A DNA stretch of 64,000 bases from Acidimicrobiales bacterium (lineage in GTDB: Bacteria > Actinomycetota > Acidimicrobiia > Acidimicrobiales > SZUA-35), in assembly GCA_020630065.1 (NCBI GenBank), contig JAHDCC010000002.1:51646-115645 (forward strand), given 5' to 3'. Shown one piece after another: positions 1-9,124 of the stretch. The stretch's first letter is position 1; each line of letters begins with the position of its first letter. Under the pieces are notes generated by a model. That model was not told the origin of the DNA, searched no databases, and saw nothing but the letters and a program-made list of their open reading frames with translations. The position numbers were made by a program, and so were the translations under genes.

Positions 1-1301
1 GGTGCTTTTTTCGCTACCTTCTTGGTGGCTTTCTTAGCAGGTGCCTTCTTGGCGATTGCCTTCTTGGCCCGCTTAGAAGAGGTAGCTTTAGCAACTGTCT
101 TACCAGAAGCTTTCTTGGCTACCTTCTTTGTCGCCTTCTTAGCTTTTTTCTTCGCTGTCTTTTTTGTAGCCACAATATTACTCCTTGTGAGATTCGGCTC
201 TCGAGAGGGTCCGTCGGTCAGGACATGTCTCTGTTGAGCCCTTGTCTTACTTTTTTTTGATTGCGAAACGTTTTCTTGGCGATTCGGAACTTTTGATTGC
301 GAGGTATCTGGTCGACGGCCGACGCTTTCCAGCGCAACGTTTATTCCTCGTCGGCTAGGATCATACGACTCAATTTTGACTCGTAGTTCTTGGCCGACAC
401 TTACAACATCTCGAGCTTTAGCAGGGGGTGGATCTCCCATAGACCGAGACGGCAAGTAGCATATCGCCGAACCAGTCTTTACGTAACATCCATGAGATGC
501 AAACCGTTCAACAACACATGTAGCAGTGTCGCCGATTGAGAACGCCGTAACGAACTCTAAGAACGAACGGGCGTCATTAGACTTCTCGACGTTAGTCGTA
601 GCGGACTGGGATTTGTTAGGCCGTGTCTTCTTCTTTGAACTCTTCGGCAACGACTTTTTTTGTTCGGCAGGGGTTGAGTCCTTCCGATTCTTTTTCTTGC
701 GACCGGACGGGCCTTTTCCTCTGGGCTTCTTATTCGTATTAGAGGCAGAGGTCTTCTTGCCCGACGTTATGTCGTCAATGATGTCCTTTGCCGGTCCTGG
801 TCTTGATGTAGCTTTCGGTTTCGAACGGCGGGACTTACCTCGACGCGATTGCGAAGCCGACTGTCTGCTCTTAGGCCCTCGCACCGGGATGCGCTTGATG
901 AAGATCCATCCGATTCCCGAAACAGGTTTGCCGCCCAACAAGCGGTCAGGGTCGAAGAGCCAAGGATAGTCGCCATGAAATTCTTGAAATGAGTCATTGG
1001 AAAATACCGTCGCCTCAGCCCGCTCAGCGACCTGAAGAATAAACGCGTCTCCCCGGCCGACAGTGCCGGCCGGGGGAGCGATGAGTTCTCCAGCTTCAAG
1101 CGCTTCCTCATATTGTTGACGTTCGGAAGCGTCGATGCGGTGAGCAAAAGTGGCGTCTACGACAACGGTCAACGACTCGATTGTGTATTCAGCCAACAAC
1201 GCCGTAACGGCATCATCTAACTGAGCCAAACTGGGCAGATTGCGCCCTTCGGTGGCGATGTTAGATCCGTCGACAACGAAATTTGGGCGTGCGCCATTCA
1301 T
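1..1301 (-). CDS. PIN/NYN (Zc3h12a-like) ribonuclease with S1 domain and histone-H1-like tail, partial
   Basis: An open frame from ATG 1301 leaves the left edge without a stop (433 codons visible). Residues about 6-135 look like a Zc3h12a/NYN-type PIN nuclease: VVDGSN near residue 9, VVVDA near 48, and GRGDAFILQVAE followed by FSNDSFQEF, which supply the usual acidic metal-binding residues. A basic Ser/Lys/Arg linker follows (about 145-245). An S1-like OB domain comes next (about 250-325, from SIGDTATCVVERF to INVALES). After residue 376 the protein becomes almost only Lys, Ala, Thr and Val in AKKA/TKKV repeats, like a histone H1 C-terminus. The likely role is RNA binding and cleavage, with the tail adding nucleic-acid affinity. 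The ribosome-binding site at 1301 is weak. An in-frame GTG at 173 has a good AAGGAG seven bases upstream, so a separate short H1-like product is possible. The C-terminus lies outside the window. Confidence 0.75.
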   Translation of the reverse strand, partial: MNGARPNFVVDGSNIATEGRNLPSLAQLDDAVTALLAEYTIESLTVVVDATFAHRIDASERQQYEEALEAGELIAPPAGTVGRGDAFILQVAERAEATVFSNDSFQEFHGDYPWLFDPDRLLGGKPVSGIGWIFIKRIPVRGPKSRQSASQSRRGKSRRSKPKATSRPGPAKDIIDDITSGKKTSASNTNKKPRGKGPSGRKKKNRKDSTPAEQKKSLPKSSKKKTRPNKSQSATTNVEKSNDARSFLEFVTAFSIGDTATCVVERFASHGCYVKTGSAICYLPSRSMGDPPPAKARDVVSVGQELRVKIESYDPSRRGINVALESVGRRPDTSQSKVPNRQENVSQSKKSKTRAQQRHVLTDGPSREPNLTRSNIVATKKTAKKKAKKATKKVAKKASGKTVAKATSSKRAKKAIAKKAPAKKATKKVAKKA

Positions 1302-1376
1302 CGTTGACTCGTGGCAAGCGTTGAGGGCTTCGCCAGATTACGGCGTTGAACTAAATAATTCACTGACCTGGTTAAT

Positions 1377-4300
1377 CTAGTTGGTTACTCCACCAAATGC
1401 ACGCTCTAGCAATTCAGCTTGTTCTTGATGATGGATTCCATTAGACCCAGTTGCGGGTGAACCAGACTCGGTTCGACTCGTTCGACGGATCGAATGGGTC
1501 TCGCCGTGTCGTTCATACAAGCGTCCTTTGACGGCGTTCCAAGCACCCATATTTTCGGGTTCTTCTTGAAGCCAGACGATCTCGCTCGCGTTCGGATAAC
1601 GTTCGAGTGCAGCCGCTACACCATCGAATGGCCAAGGGTACAACTGCTCAACTCGTACAACCGCATGTGTGGTCAACTCGTTGGAATCTCGGTACGCCAA
1701 CGCTTCGTTTGCAACTTTGCCTGAAGCGAAGATAACCCTAGTGACCGCACCAGTGTCGGCGACGTTAGGGTCATCCAACACTTCTTCAAACGATCCGGTA
1801 AGAAGGTCCTCGACCTTAGAGCGTGTGTTCTTTGCCCGCAAACCAGACTTCGGTGTGAACACAACTAAAGGACGGCTGAGTTGGCGAACAACCTGGCGAC
1901 GAAGGAGGTGGAAGAACTGAGCAGCCGTGGTCACATTCGCAACTTGGATGTTGTCTTCAGCGCATAACAGAAGGAAACGTTCGAGACGGCCGGAAGAGTG
2001 CTCGGGTCCTTGACCCTCATACCCGTGAGGGAGAAGCATCGTGAGACGAGTCGTGTCGTTCCATTTGTCTTCGGCTGCTACCAAGAACTGGTCGATGATG
2101 ATCTGAGCGCCGTTAACGAAGTCGCCGAACTGTGCTTCCCACATGACCATCGCTTCGGGATTACCGATTGCGTAACCGTATTCGAAACCTAGGGCCGCAT
2201 ACTCAGACAGAGTGGAGTCATAGATCCAAAGGTCGGTTGAATCGTCTTTCGCTGCGTTCTTCAGCGGCGTGTACTCTTCACCGGTTTCATAGTTATGGAG
2301 GGTGGCGTGACGGTGAGCGAATGTTCCTCGCCGTGAGTCTTGCCCCGCTAGGCGTAGGGAGCGCCCTTCAGCCAAAATCGATCCCATGGCGAACGCTTCG
2401 CCTAGAGCCCAGTCAACTTCGCCTGCCGCCCACATCTCGTCACGCGCATCGAACTGCTTCTGCAGCTTCGGATGTACGACGAAACCATCAGGCCGGGTGA
2501 GTAATGCTTCATAGATACGATCGAGGGTTTCTCGATCTACGCCTGTGCTGACGTGAGGGAGCACACCTTGAGGAGGCGGCGCAGGCTCGGCTTTAACATT
2601 CTTATCAGATGTGTCCTGGCGGGTGACATCGAGCGCCGCCTGGAACCTGCTGCTGTAGGAATCCCGAACACTGTCGGCGTCGGCTTGTTCGATGCTTCCT
2701 TCCTGAATCAGCGAGTCGACATATAGAGATAGCGCAGATGGCCGTTCCGAAATCTTGCGGTACATCATCGGCTGGGTGTAGCTTGGATCGTCGCCCTCAT
2801 TGTGGCCGTGGCGACGATAGCCAATCATGTCGATAACGACGTCTTTGTTAAATCGTTGACGATACTCGAATGCCAGCTTGGCAATATGAACACAGGCTTC
2901 TGGGTCATCGGCGTTGACGTGGAAAATTGGAGCCTGCACCATCTTGGCTACGTCGGTCGAATAGTCGCTTGAGCGTGACTGGTGAGGAGCCGTCGTGTAG
3001 CCGAGCTGGTTGTTGATAATGAGATGAACGGTGCCGCCGACTTTGTAGCCGTGAACCTGAGACAGGTTCAACGATTCGGTTACAACGCCTTGACCCGCGA
3101 ACGCAGCGTCGCCGTGAATCAACACTGGCAAGATCGGATAGTTGCCAGAGGTTGTGCCGTCCATGTGGGCGCGAGCCATACCAAGAACGACTGGGTCTAC
3201 GGCTTCAAGGTGAGATGGGTTAGCCGCCAACTCGATAGCCACCTTGTTGCCGTTTGAGCTTTCGTGCTCACCGATCAGTCCGAGGTGGTATTTAACGTCG
3301 CCGGTGCCTTGGACGGCACCTTCTTTGACGCCTCCTTCGAATTCAGCGAAAAGTTTTTCTGGGTCCTTGCCCATGATGTTTACTAGAACGTTCAACCGTC
3401 CACGGTGAGCCATACCGATAATGGCTCGTTCCATATCCGAATCGGCAGCGGCCGAAAGGACCGCGTCCAAGATAGGGACTGCGCTTTCAGCGCCTTCGAT
3501 ACCAAACCGCTTCTGGCCGACATATCGAGCCGCCAAAAACTTCTCGAGACCTTCTGCTGCAGTTAAACGGTCGAGGATGTGGGCTTTCTCATCGGCGTCA
3601 AATTCGACGCCGTGGCCTTCGAGGCGCTCCTGCATCCATCGCTTTTCTTCAGGGTCTGCGATGTGCATGTACTCGACGCCGTGGCTACGGCAGTACGCGT
3701 CACGCAGAACGCCTAAGATCTTGCTGAGCTTCATATACTTCGGCTCTCCGCCGATCGAAGCGTAAATACCTTCGGTCGAACCGGTCAAGAACTCCCGGTC
3801 CAAGTCCCAGATCGTCAGACCATAGGTTGCAGGATCCAACTCGGGGTGAGTTTTAGTAGCCGACTCGCGAAGTGGATTGACGTTACTGATCAGGTGTCCA
3901 CGGACGCGGTACTGGTTGATCAGCGTGTTGACGGCCATTTGTTTAAACGAAGCGTTGGCTTCATCATCTTCGGAGGCACCCTTATCGGTGTTCCAATCGA
4001 CCGCCTCGTATGGCACATCCATCGAGTCGAAGATGTCGTCATAGAAGTCATCTTCGCCTAGGAGTAGTTCGTGCACCTTCTTAAGGAAGAAACCGGATTC
4101 GGCGCCCTGAATGATTCGGTGATCATAGGTTGAGGTAACCGCTATCGTCTTTGAGATACCGAGCTGGGCAAGAACCTTTGGATCGGCAGCCGCGAACCCG
4201 GTAGGGAAACCAAGACGGCCAATTCCAATAATTGCGCCCTGTCCTGGCATCAGCCGAGGAACGGATTGAACCGTGCCGATCGTGCCCGGGTTGGTGAGGG

Positions 4301-5102
4301 TAATGTTGGCGCCGGTCATATCGTCTACAGAGATCTTGTTATCTCGAACCTTCGAGATGAGGTTGTCGTAGGCCTCCAAGAACTCTGCGAAGTTCATCGT
4401 CTGGGCCTTCTTGATCACCACGACAAGCAGCGAACGAGTCCCGTCAGGTTTTGGCATATCAACAGCCAAACCGAGATTCACATCTTCGTTCTTGATGATA
4501 CGTGGCTTACCGTCGCTGCCTTCAGCGTATACGTTGGCCAACGCAGGGACCGTTTCGTTAATCGCCCGAACGATGGCGTAGCCGATGAGGTGGGTGAAGC
4601 TCACCTTGCCGCCGCGGGTGCGGCGCAAATGGTTGTTCAAAACCGTTCGGTTTACTTCGAGTAGCTTGGCTGGGACTTCCCGGAAACTGGTAGCGGTTGG
4701 TACACCCAAACTAGCTTCCATGTTTGACGCGATAAGCGCCCCAACGCCACGGATAGGTTCGCCAGGTTCTTCTACCTTGGTCTCAGGTTTCGAAGCGGGC
4801 TTCTCGACAGCCGGAGCCTCCGATGCTGTCGGCGCAGCTGGTGCCGGCGCGGCAGGAGCGGGAGCTGGCTGGGCCGGGGCGGGAGCCGTTGGTGTAGGCG
4901 GACTTGTCGATTCGGTCGGTGTCAACGTTGACAGCGATGCCTGTGGAGGAGTGCCTGGTTGACGCGGGTCGTATCCTGCATCAAATTGGAGGCGCCATTC
5001 CTCAGGAACAGCCTTCGGATTTTCCCGATAGGTCTGGTATAACTCTTCGATAAACCAAGAGTTCTGTCCGTCGGTCGGGTTGGAATTCAGCTCGAAAGTC
5101 AC
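1377..5102 (-). CDS. kgd: multifunctional 2-oxoglutarate dehydrogenase/decarboxylase (E2o-E1o fusion)
   Basis: TCA-cycle enzyme that oxidatively decarboxylates 2-oxoglutarate with thiamine diphosphate; the fused acyltransferase domain belongs to the same complex. From the proposed start the protein is 1241 residues, usual for actinobacterial Kgd (about 1200-1270). Order: short helical N-terminus (NSWFIEELYQTYRENP), a Pro/Ala-rich linker (about 50-105), the E2o-like catalytic domain ending in TYDHRIIQGAESG, then E1o with MAHRGRLNVL, the GDAAFAGQGVV and NNQLGYTT thiamine-diphosphate region, and the C-terminal transketolase-like part. There is no lipoyl domain, as in mycobacterial Kgd. The frame is open up to 5228, but the extra N-terminal residues do not resemble the family. 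GTG 5102 lies 7 nt after a TACACT hexamer, which suggests a leaderless start. It is divergent from the exonuclease III gene. Confidence 0.95.
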   Translation of the reverse strand: MTFELNSNPTDGQNSWFIEELYQTYRENPKAVPEEWRLQFDAGYDPRQPGTPPQASLSTLTPTESTSPPTPTAPAPAQPAPAPAAPAPAAPTASEAPAVEKPASKPETKVEEPGEPIRGVGALIASNMEASLGVPTATSFREVPAKLLEVNRTVLNNHLRRTRGGKVSFTHLIGYAIVRAINETVPALANVYAEGSDGKPRIIKNEDVNLGLAVDMPKPDGTRSLLVVVIKKAQTMNFAEFLEAYDNLISKVRDNKISVDDMTGANITLTNPGTIGTVQSVPRLMPGQGAIIGIGRLGFPTGFAAADPKVLAQLGISKTIAVTSTYDHRIIQGAESGFFLKKVHELLLGEDDFYDDIFDSMDVPYEAVDWNTDKGASEDDEANASFKQMAVNTLINQYRVRGHLISNVNPLRESATKTHPELDPATYGLTIWDLDREFLTGSTEGIYASIGGEPKYMKLSKILGVLRDAYCRSHGVEYMHIADPEEKRWMQERLEGHGVEFDADEKAHILDRLTAAEGLEKFLAARYVGQKRFGIEGAESAVPILDAVLSAAADSDMERAIIGMAHRGRLNVLVNIMGKDPEKLFAEFEGGVKEGAVQGTGDVKYHLGLIGEHESSNGNKVAIELAANPSHLEAVDPVVLGMARAHMDGTTSGNYPILPVLIHGDAAFAGQGVVTESLNLSQVHGYKVGGTVHLIINNQLGYTTAPHQSRSSDYSTDVAKMVQAPIFHVNADDPEACVHIAKLAFEYRQRFNKDVVIDMIGYRRHGHNEGDDPSYTQPMMYRKISERPSALSLYVDSLIQEGSIEQADADSVRDSYSSRFQAALDVTRQDTSDKNVKAEPAPPPQGVLPHVSTGVDRETLDRIYEALLTRPDGFVVHPKLQKQFDARDEMWAAGEVDWALGEAFAMGSILAEGRSLRLAGQDSRRGTFAHRHATLHNYETGEEYTPLKNAAKDDSTDLWIYDSTLSEYAALGFEYGYAIGNPEAMVMWEAQFGDFVNGAQIIIDQFLVAAEDKWNDTTRLTMLLPHGYEGQGPEHSSGRLERFLLLCAEDNIQVANVTTAAQFFHLLRRQVVRQLSRPLVVFTPKSGLRAKNTRSKVEDLLTGSFEEVLDDPNVADTGAVTRVIFASGKVANEALAYRDSNELTTHAVVRVEQLYPWPFDGVAAALERYPNASEIVWLQEEPENMGAWNAVKGRLYERHGETHSIRRTSRTESGSPATGSNGIHHQEQAELLERAFGGVTN

Positions 5103-5109
5103 GCCCGCG

Positions 5110-5115
5110 AGTGTA
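5110..5115 (-). promoter_or_regulatory. -10 hexamer TACACT of kgd (leaderless)
   Basis: On the minus strand TACACT is followed by 7 nt and then GTG at 5102. This is the spacing expected if transcription starts at the start codon itself. No Shine-Dalgarno sequence is visible. Confidence 0.5.
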
Positions 5116-5203
5116 GTCGTTTCGCTTTGAGTAATCCCATTCAAAGCAGCGTTGTTTACATGTTGTATTCGAAGAGCTGCTATTGCGACACTACTAATAC
5201 GGA

Positions 5204-5209
5204 TAGGAT
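5204..5209 (+). promoter_or_regulatory. -10 hexamer TAGGAT of xth (leaderless)
   Basis: TAGGAT is followed by 6 nt and then ATG 5216, the family-typical start of exonuclease III (MLVATWNVNSL). A TTGCGA at 5183-5188 could serve as a -35, with a short 15-nt spacer. Confidence 0.55.
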
Positions 5210-5215
5210 GTGCCC

Positions 5216-5989
5216 ATGTTGGTCGCAACGTGGAACGTTAACTCGCTAAAAGCCCGGATGCCCAGGGTTGAAGAATGGCTCGCCGATGTTTCACCCGACA
5301 TCGTTTGTTTGCAAGAAACAAAGATGTCGGATGACAATTTTCCCGCTCTAACTTTTGCTTCTATGGGTTACGAGTCCGTTCATAACGGGCAAGGCCAGTG
5401 GAATGGGGTGGCGATTCTGTCGAAGGTTGGACTGTCTAACCCCACCTACGGATTTGCGCCCGGGATTGAACCCGATCCGGATTCTCGGCTCGTGTCTGCG
5501 ACGTGTGGGTCGATGCGAGTTCATAGTGTGTATGTTCCGAACGGGCGTGCACTCGACCATGAACATTATCGCTATAAGTTGTCTTGGCTCGAACGTCTGG
5601 TCGATCACCTGTCAGAGACAACAGACCCGAGCGAAGAGGTCATCGTCGCTGGGGACTGGAATGTAGCCCCGACCGATATAGATGTGTGGGACACCGCAAT
5701 GTTCGAGGGCGGCACGCACGTTTCTGCCGCCGAACGAGCGGCTCTCAAAAAGGTGCTCGACTGGGGCCTCGTAGATACGTTTCGAGAACGCTACCCAGAA
5801 CAACCGAAACTCTACAGCTACTTCGACTACCAGGCCGGTCGGTTCCACAAACGCCAAGGTATCCGTATCGACTTCGTGTTATCGAGTCAGACCGTCGCCA
5901 AAACGTCGACCATCGACCTCTTTGATCGAAACGCTCGAAAAGGTACGAAACCGAGTGATCACGTTCCCGTCTTGGCCGGTTTCTCGTAA
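5216..5989 (+). CDS. xth: exodeoxyribonuclease III (AP endonuclease)
   Basis: DNA base-excision-repair enzyme of the EEP (ExoIII/Ape1) family: 3'-5' exonuclease and AP endonuclease. The 257-residue protein starts MLVATWNVNSLKAR and carries DIVCLQETK (metal-binding Glu), the VYVPNGR segment, AGDWNVAPTDIDVWD (catalytic Asp and Asn), RIDFVLSS and the C-terminal KPSDHVPVLA (catalytic Asp-His). Length is typical (about 255-270). An upstream in-frame GTG at 5210 would add two residues. ATG 5216 is preferred because it lies 6 nt after TAGGAT. The gene is divergent from kgd, and nothing suggests a functional link between them. Confidence 0.95.
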   Translation: MLVATWNVNSLKARMPRVEEWLADVSPDIVCLQETKMSDDNFPALTFASMGYESVHNGQGQWNGVAILSKVGLSNPTYGFAPGIEPDPDSRLVSATCGSMRVHSVYVPNGRALDHEHYRYKLSWLERLVDHLSETTDPSEEVIVAGDWNVAPTDIDVWDTAMFEGGTHVSAAERAALKKVLDWGLVDTFRERYPEQPKLYSYFDYQAGRFHKRQGIRIDFVLSSQTVAKTSTIDLFDRNARKGTKPSDHVPVLAGFS

Positions 5990-6175
5990 CGAACACCATT
6001 AATTGGGCTAGGATAAAGCAGATCTAGAATCTTTAAAGCTTGTAGCCAACGGTGGCGTGGCTAGAGCGAAACCCCGGTGCTGCCCATACATAGACGCAGA
6101 ATACGTTTATTCTCGCAAGATTGGGTTTGTAGGTATCGGTTGGGTATTAGTGTTTCTTCTATAGTCGAATATGGC

Positions 6176-8416
6176 ATGTCGGGTGGTCTGATTGTCGCGA
6201 CAGGGTCTGGTTCGTCGGAAGTTTCAGCCGGTGAACTGATAAACCTCGACCATCACGAACTGCTGGTCTTTTGGGTTCAGCTGCTCGTCATTGTAGGAGT
6301 GGCCCGGATTTTGGGGGGATTCGCAAAACGAATTGGACTCCCGTCGGTGGTGGGAGAGCTCTCAGCTGGTTTGATTCTCGGACCAACGGTGTACGGCTTG
6401 GTAAAGGAAGTAAGCATTCTTGGTTATGACCTGCCTATCGGTTTCGACGATTTTCTGCCTGCAGGCCCCGTCCAATCCTCGATGCTGTTGGCGGTCAGCT
6501 GGTTCTCAGCTGCGTTCCTGTTAGTAGTTGCCGGATACGAAACTGATCTTGGCCTAATCCGAAGATTAGGTAAAGCCGCAGTCTTTGTCACGTTGGGGAG
6601 CATCACGTTGCCCTTCATAGGTGGGCTTATTGTCGGCTCTCAGATGCCGCTCGACAAGTTCGCTCCAGAGGGTTCAGAGAGTGGCAGCCTTGTTTTCTCT
6701 CTCTTTATCGCCACCGCTGTTGGAGTGTCGGCGCTAGCTGTCGTCGCGAAAATTCTTGGCGACCTTGGCTTGATGCGACGCGACGTCGGCCAGATCACAA
6801 TCGCTGCGGGTATGGCCAATGACCTCATTGGTTGGGTCATCCTCGGCGTCATCGCAGGTTTGGCCGGTACGGGTGAACTTTCTGTGTCAGGAATTTCAAT
6901 CACCATCGTAGCTCTAATTCTGTTCCTCGTCGGAGCTCTCACACTTGGCCAGCGGTATGTCGACGTCGCCCTACGGGCTGTCCGCCGAAATGGTCCGAAC
7001 CTCAACGGAGCGTTAACCGTCACCATTGGCACAATGCTTATTTTTGGAGTTATCACCCAAGGCATCGGGGTAGAAGCGGTGTTGGGGACGTATGTCGCCG
7101 GTGTAGTTCTCGCACGGTCTCGCTACCAGCAGAAAGAATCAGAACACGTCATCGAAAGTATGACGACCGTCCTGTTCGCCCCTCTGTTCTTTGCCACTGC
7201 CGGGCTCCGACTTGATCTTGCACTTCTGTTTAACGACGGTGCGTGGGTTTGGGCGTTAACACTGCTTGCGGTAGCGATCGGCCTAAAGTTCGCAGGTTCG
7301 TACTTCGGAGCGGTGTTGGCCGGACTCACGAAACGAGAAGGCGTCGTACTTGGTGCAGGTCTAAACGCTCGTGGCGCACTAGAAATTATCATCGCAACAA
7401 TCGGGCTTTCGCTTGGCGTGTTCAACGAAACGGCGTTCACCGCGATCGTTGTTATTCCACTGGTCGCATCACTCTTCGCTTCTGTAACCGTCCGTGCATT
7501 CGGATCTGATATGGAAGGCTCCGTCGTCGAACGAGAGCGGCTGGCACGTGAGGAAGCGCTCGACAAAAATGTTCTGGTCAAAAACTATCGCATCCTCCTA
7601 CCTCAAGCCGACCAGGCCAACAGTATCGTCGCTGCCCAGCTAGTTCAGTTCGCGTGGCCAGAAGAAATCGCTGCGACCGTTATGGCGACAACCCACAAAG
7701 ATGGAACGGAAGCCGACCTCGATCCGATTAAAAACGTTTTGTTTGGTCGACCGGTCGAATTTAACCGTGCCGACGCCGCGACGATCACTGAACGGACCAT
7801 CGCTCAGTCCAAACTAGGCTATGGCGTGATCGCAGTTGGAGCACTTCGAGAACCGGGGCATGGAACGTATGTTTCGCCGCTCGTGAGGGAACTGTTGATC
7901 AACGCAGATGTTCCTGTTGTGATAGTTCGTAAAGCCAAGAACCTTCCCGGTCGCCTTCCCGGAATATTCGCTCAGGCTCTAGTTCCCGTCGTGGCTAGTT
8001 TGTCATCGCGGGCCGCTCAAGAACTTGCAGCCAATTTATCATCGCAACTCGGTACACAGTTGACGTTGAGCCATATTGTTAGAGCGCCGGAGGACGATTC
8101 CAATAGCTTCCTTGACTTGGTGAAAGCTACAACGTCTTCGGGGGAAAACGAAGTGGGAGAACGAGTCCTCGCCCAGGCCCACGCTCACGCCTTAGAGGTT
8201 CGGGCCTACGCAGACACCGCCATTAGATTTGCGGCGTCGCCGTCGGAAGACATCGTGGACCACGCCAATGAAATCGAAGCAGACCTTATTGTGGTAGGTG
8301 CACAGCTTCGTGTCCTCGACGGGCGTCCAAGTCTTGGAACCAATGTCGAACATGTGTTGGAACACGCTCCTCAGACCGTGGTAGCTGTGGTGATGCCTGA
8401 CGAACGTCCGGGTTAA
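6176..8416 (+). CDS. cation:proton antiporter (CPA2 type) with two C-terminal Usp domains
   Basis: Predicted sodium or potassium/proton exchanger in the cytoplasmic membrane. The first about 430 residues hold some 12 hydrophobic helices with the Na_H_Exchanger signatures: GELSAGLILGPTVYG early on, MANDLIGWVILG in the core (a conserved Asp in the transport helix), and LGAGLNARGALEIIIA. The last about 250 residues form two universal-stress-protein-like domains (KNYRILLP to VVIVRKA, and ALVPVVASLSSRAAQELA to VVAVVMPDE), probably a cytosolic nucleotide-binding regulator. The frame is open from 6077, but the extra 33 residues are not family-like. ATG 6176 gives 746 residues and a sensible N-terminus. 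A TATAGT lies just upstream. Ion specificity cannot be read from sequence. Confidence 0.85.
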   Translation: MSGGLIVATGSGSSEVSAGELINLDHHELLVFWVQLLVIVGVARILGGFAKRIGLPSVVGELSAGLILGPTVYGLVKEVSILGYDLPIGFDDFLPAGPVQSSMLLAVSWFSAAFLLVVAGYETDLGLIRRLGKAAVFVTLGSITLPFIGGLIVGSQMPLDKFAPEGSESGSLVFSLFIATAVGVSALAVVAKILGDLGLMRRDVGQITIAAGMANDLIGWVILGVIAGLAGTGELSVSGISITIVALILFLVGALTLGQRYVDVALRAVRRNGPNLNGALTVTIGTMLIFGVITQGIGVEAVLGTYVAGVVLARSRYQQKESEHVIESMTTVLFAPLFFATAGLRLDLALLFNDGAWVWALTLLAVAIGLKFAGSYFGAVLAGLTKREGVVLGAGLNARGALEIIIATIGLSLGVFNETAFTAIVVIPLVASLFASVTVRAFGSDMEGSVVERERLAREEALDKNVLVKNYRILLPQADQANSIVAAQLVQFAWPEEIAATVMATTHKDGTEADLDPIKNVLFGRPVEFNRADAATITERTIAQSKLGYGVIAVGALREPGHGTYVSPLVRELLINADVPVVIVRKAKNLPGRLPGIFAQALVPVVASLSSRAAQELAANLSSQLGTQLTLSHIVRAPEDDSNSFLDLVKATTSSGENEVGERVLAQAHAHALEVRAYADTAIRFAASPSEDIVDHANEIEADLIVVGAQLRVLDGRPSLGTNVEHVLEHAPQTVVAVVMPDERPG

Positions 8417-8470
8417 TACGAGTACGGCTGTCGATGTTTTTTACAGGGTGTTGTCCGGGCTTTGGCTGAA

Positions 8471-8476
8471 TATGCT
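8471..8476 (+). promoter_or_regulatory. -10 hexamer TATGCT of methyltransferase gene (leaderless)
   Basis: TATGCT is followed by 6 nt and GTG 8483, the same arrangement as in front of xth and kgd. Confidence 0.45.
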
Positions 8477-8482
8477 TTGACG

Positions 8483-9124
8483 GTGAGCATCGAAGAACTT
8501 CCTAACGTGGAACCAGTAGTCGAGACTCCTGATCGCGGTGGTCCAGCTCACCGGATGCGGACCGTGACCAACGAAGTAGCCTCGGGCTCTGGTTGGGATA
8601 GCGATCGAGCACGCGAAGTCGGTTCGTTCTTCGACTCGTTAGCGCCCGAATGGACCGCGAAAAGACAAGATCAACAACGAAACCTGCCGGTGGTTGATGC
8701 CCTCAGTCGTGGCGGGGTTGAACTTGAAACCAACTGGCTTGAACTAGGATGCGGAACCGGTTCGGCAACAACGATACTAAAGCCACAAGTCAACAATTTA
8801 GTAGCCGTTGATTTGTCCGCCGGGATGCTGGCCCAAACCCCGCCAGAGCTAGGGCCGTTTGTACAGGCCGATGCAAGCTCGCTGCCGTTTCAGGACAAAC
8901 AGTTCGGTGGCGTAATGCTAATGAACATGTTTCTATTTCCCGCCGAGATTGACCGCATCCTCGACGACATTGGCTGGCTGGTGTGGGTAAACAGCCGAGC
9001 AGAACAAACCCCGATCCACCTATCGCCGTCAGCGTTGGTCGAAGCGTTACCCGGAGAATGGTTTGGATATAGCTCACGGGCAGGCACAGGCCTATGGGTT
9101 ACCTTGACCCGCAAACGACCCTAA
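8483..9124 (+). CDS. class I SAM-dependent methyltransferase
   Basis: A 213-residue protein of the Methyltransf_11 type. The SAM-binding motif I is WLELGCGTGSATTIL. The acidic end of strand 2 is LVAVDLSAGMLAQ, then VQADASSLPFQDKQFGGVMLMNMF, typical of UbiE/Methyltransf_11 enzymes acting on small molecules. The usual distal part is short, so the substrate cannot be predicted. A TTG at 8462 in the same frame is the alternative start; GTG 8483 is preferred for its position 6 nt after TATGCT. The stop overlaps the stop of the convergent helicase gene by two bases. Confidence 0.75.
   Translation: MSIEELPNVEPVVETPDRGGPAHRMRTVTNEVASGSGWDSDRAREVGSFFDSLAPEWTAKRQDQQRNLPVVDALSRGGVELETNWLELGCGTGSATTILKPQVNNLVAVDLSAGMLAQTPPELGPFVQADASSLPFQDKQFGGVMLMNMFLFPAEIDRILDDIGWLVWVNSRAEQTPIHLSPSALVEALPGEWFGYSSRAGTGLWVTLTRKRP

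Noticed and set aside
526-969. 147-codon plus-strand frame with Phe/Leu-rich product
   Set aside because: It is antisense to the Lys/Arg-rich linker of the PIN/S1 protein; the Phe/Leu richness is simply the complement of Lys codons.
767-1147. 126-codon minus-strand frame
   Set aside because: It overlaps the PIN/S1 protein in another frame and has no family features.
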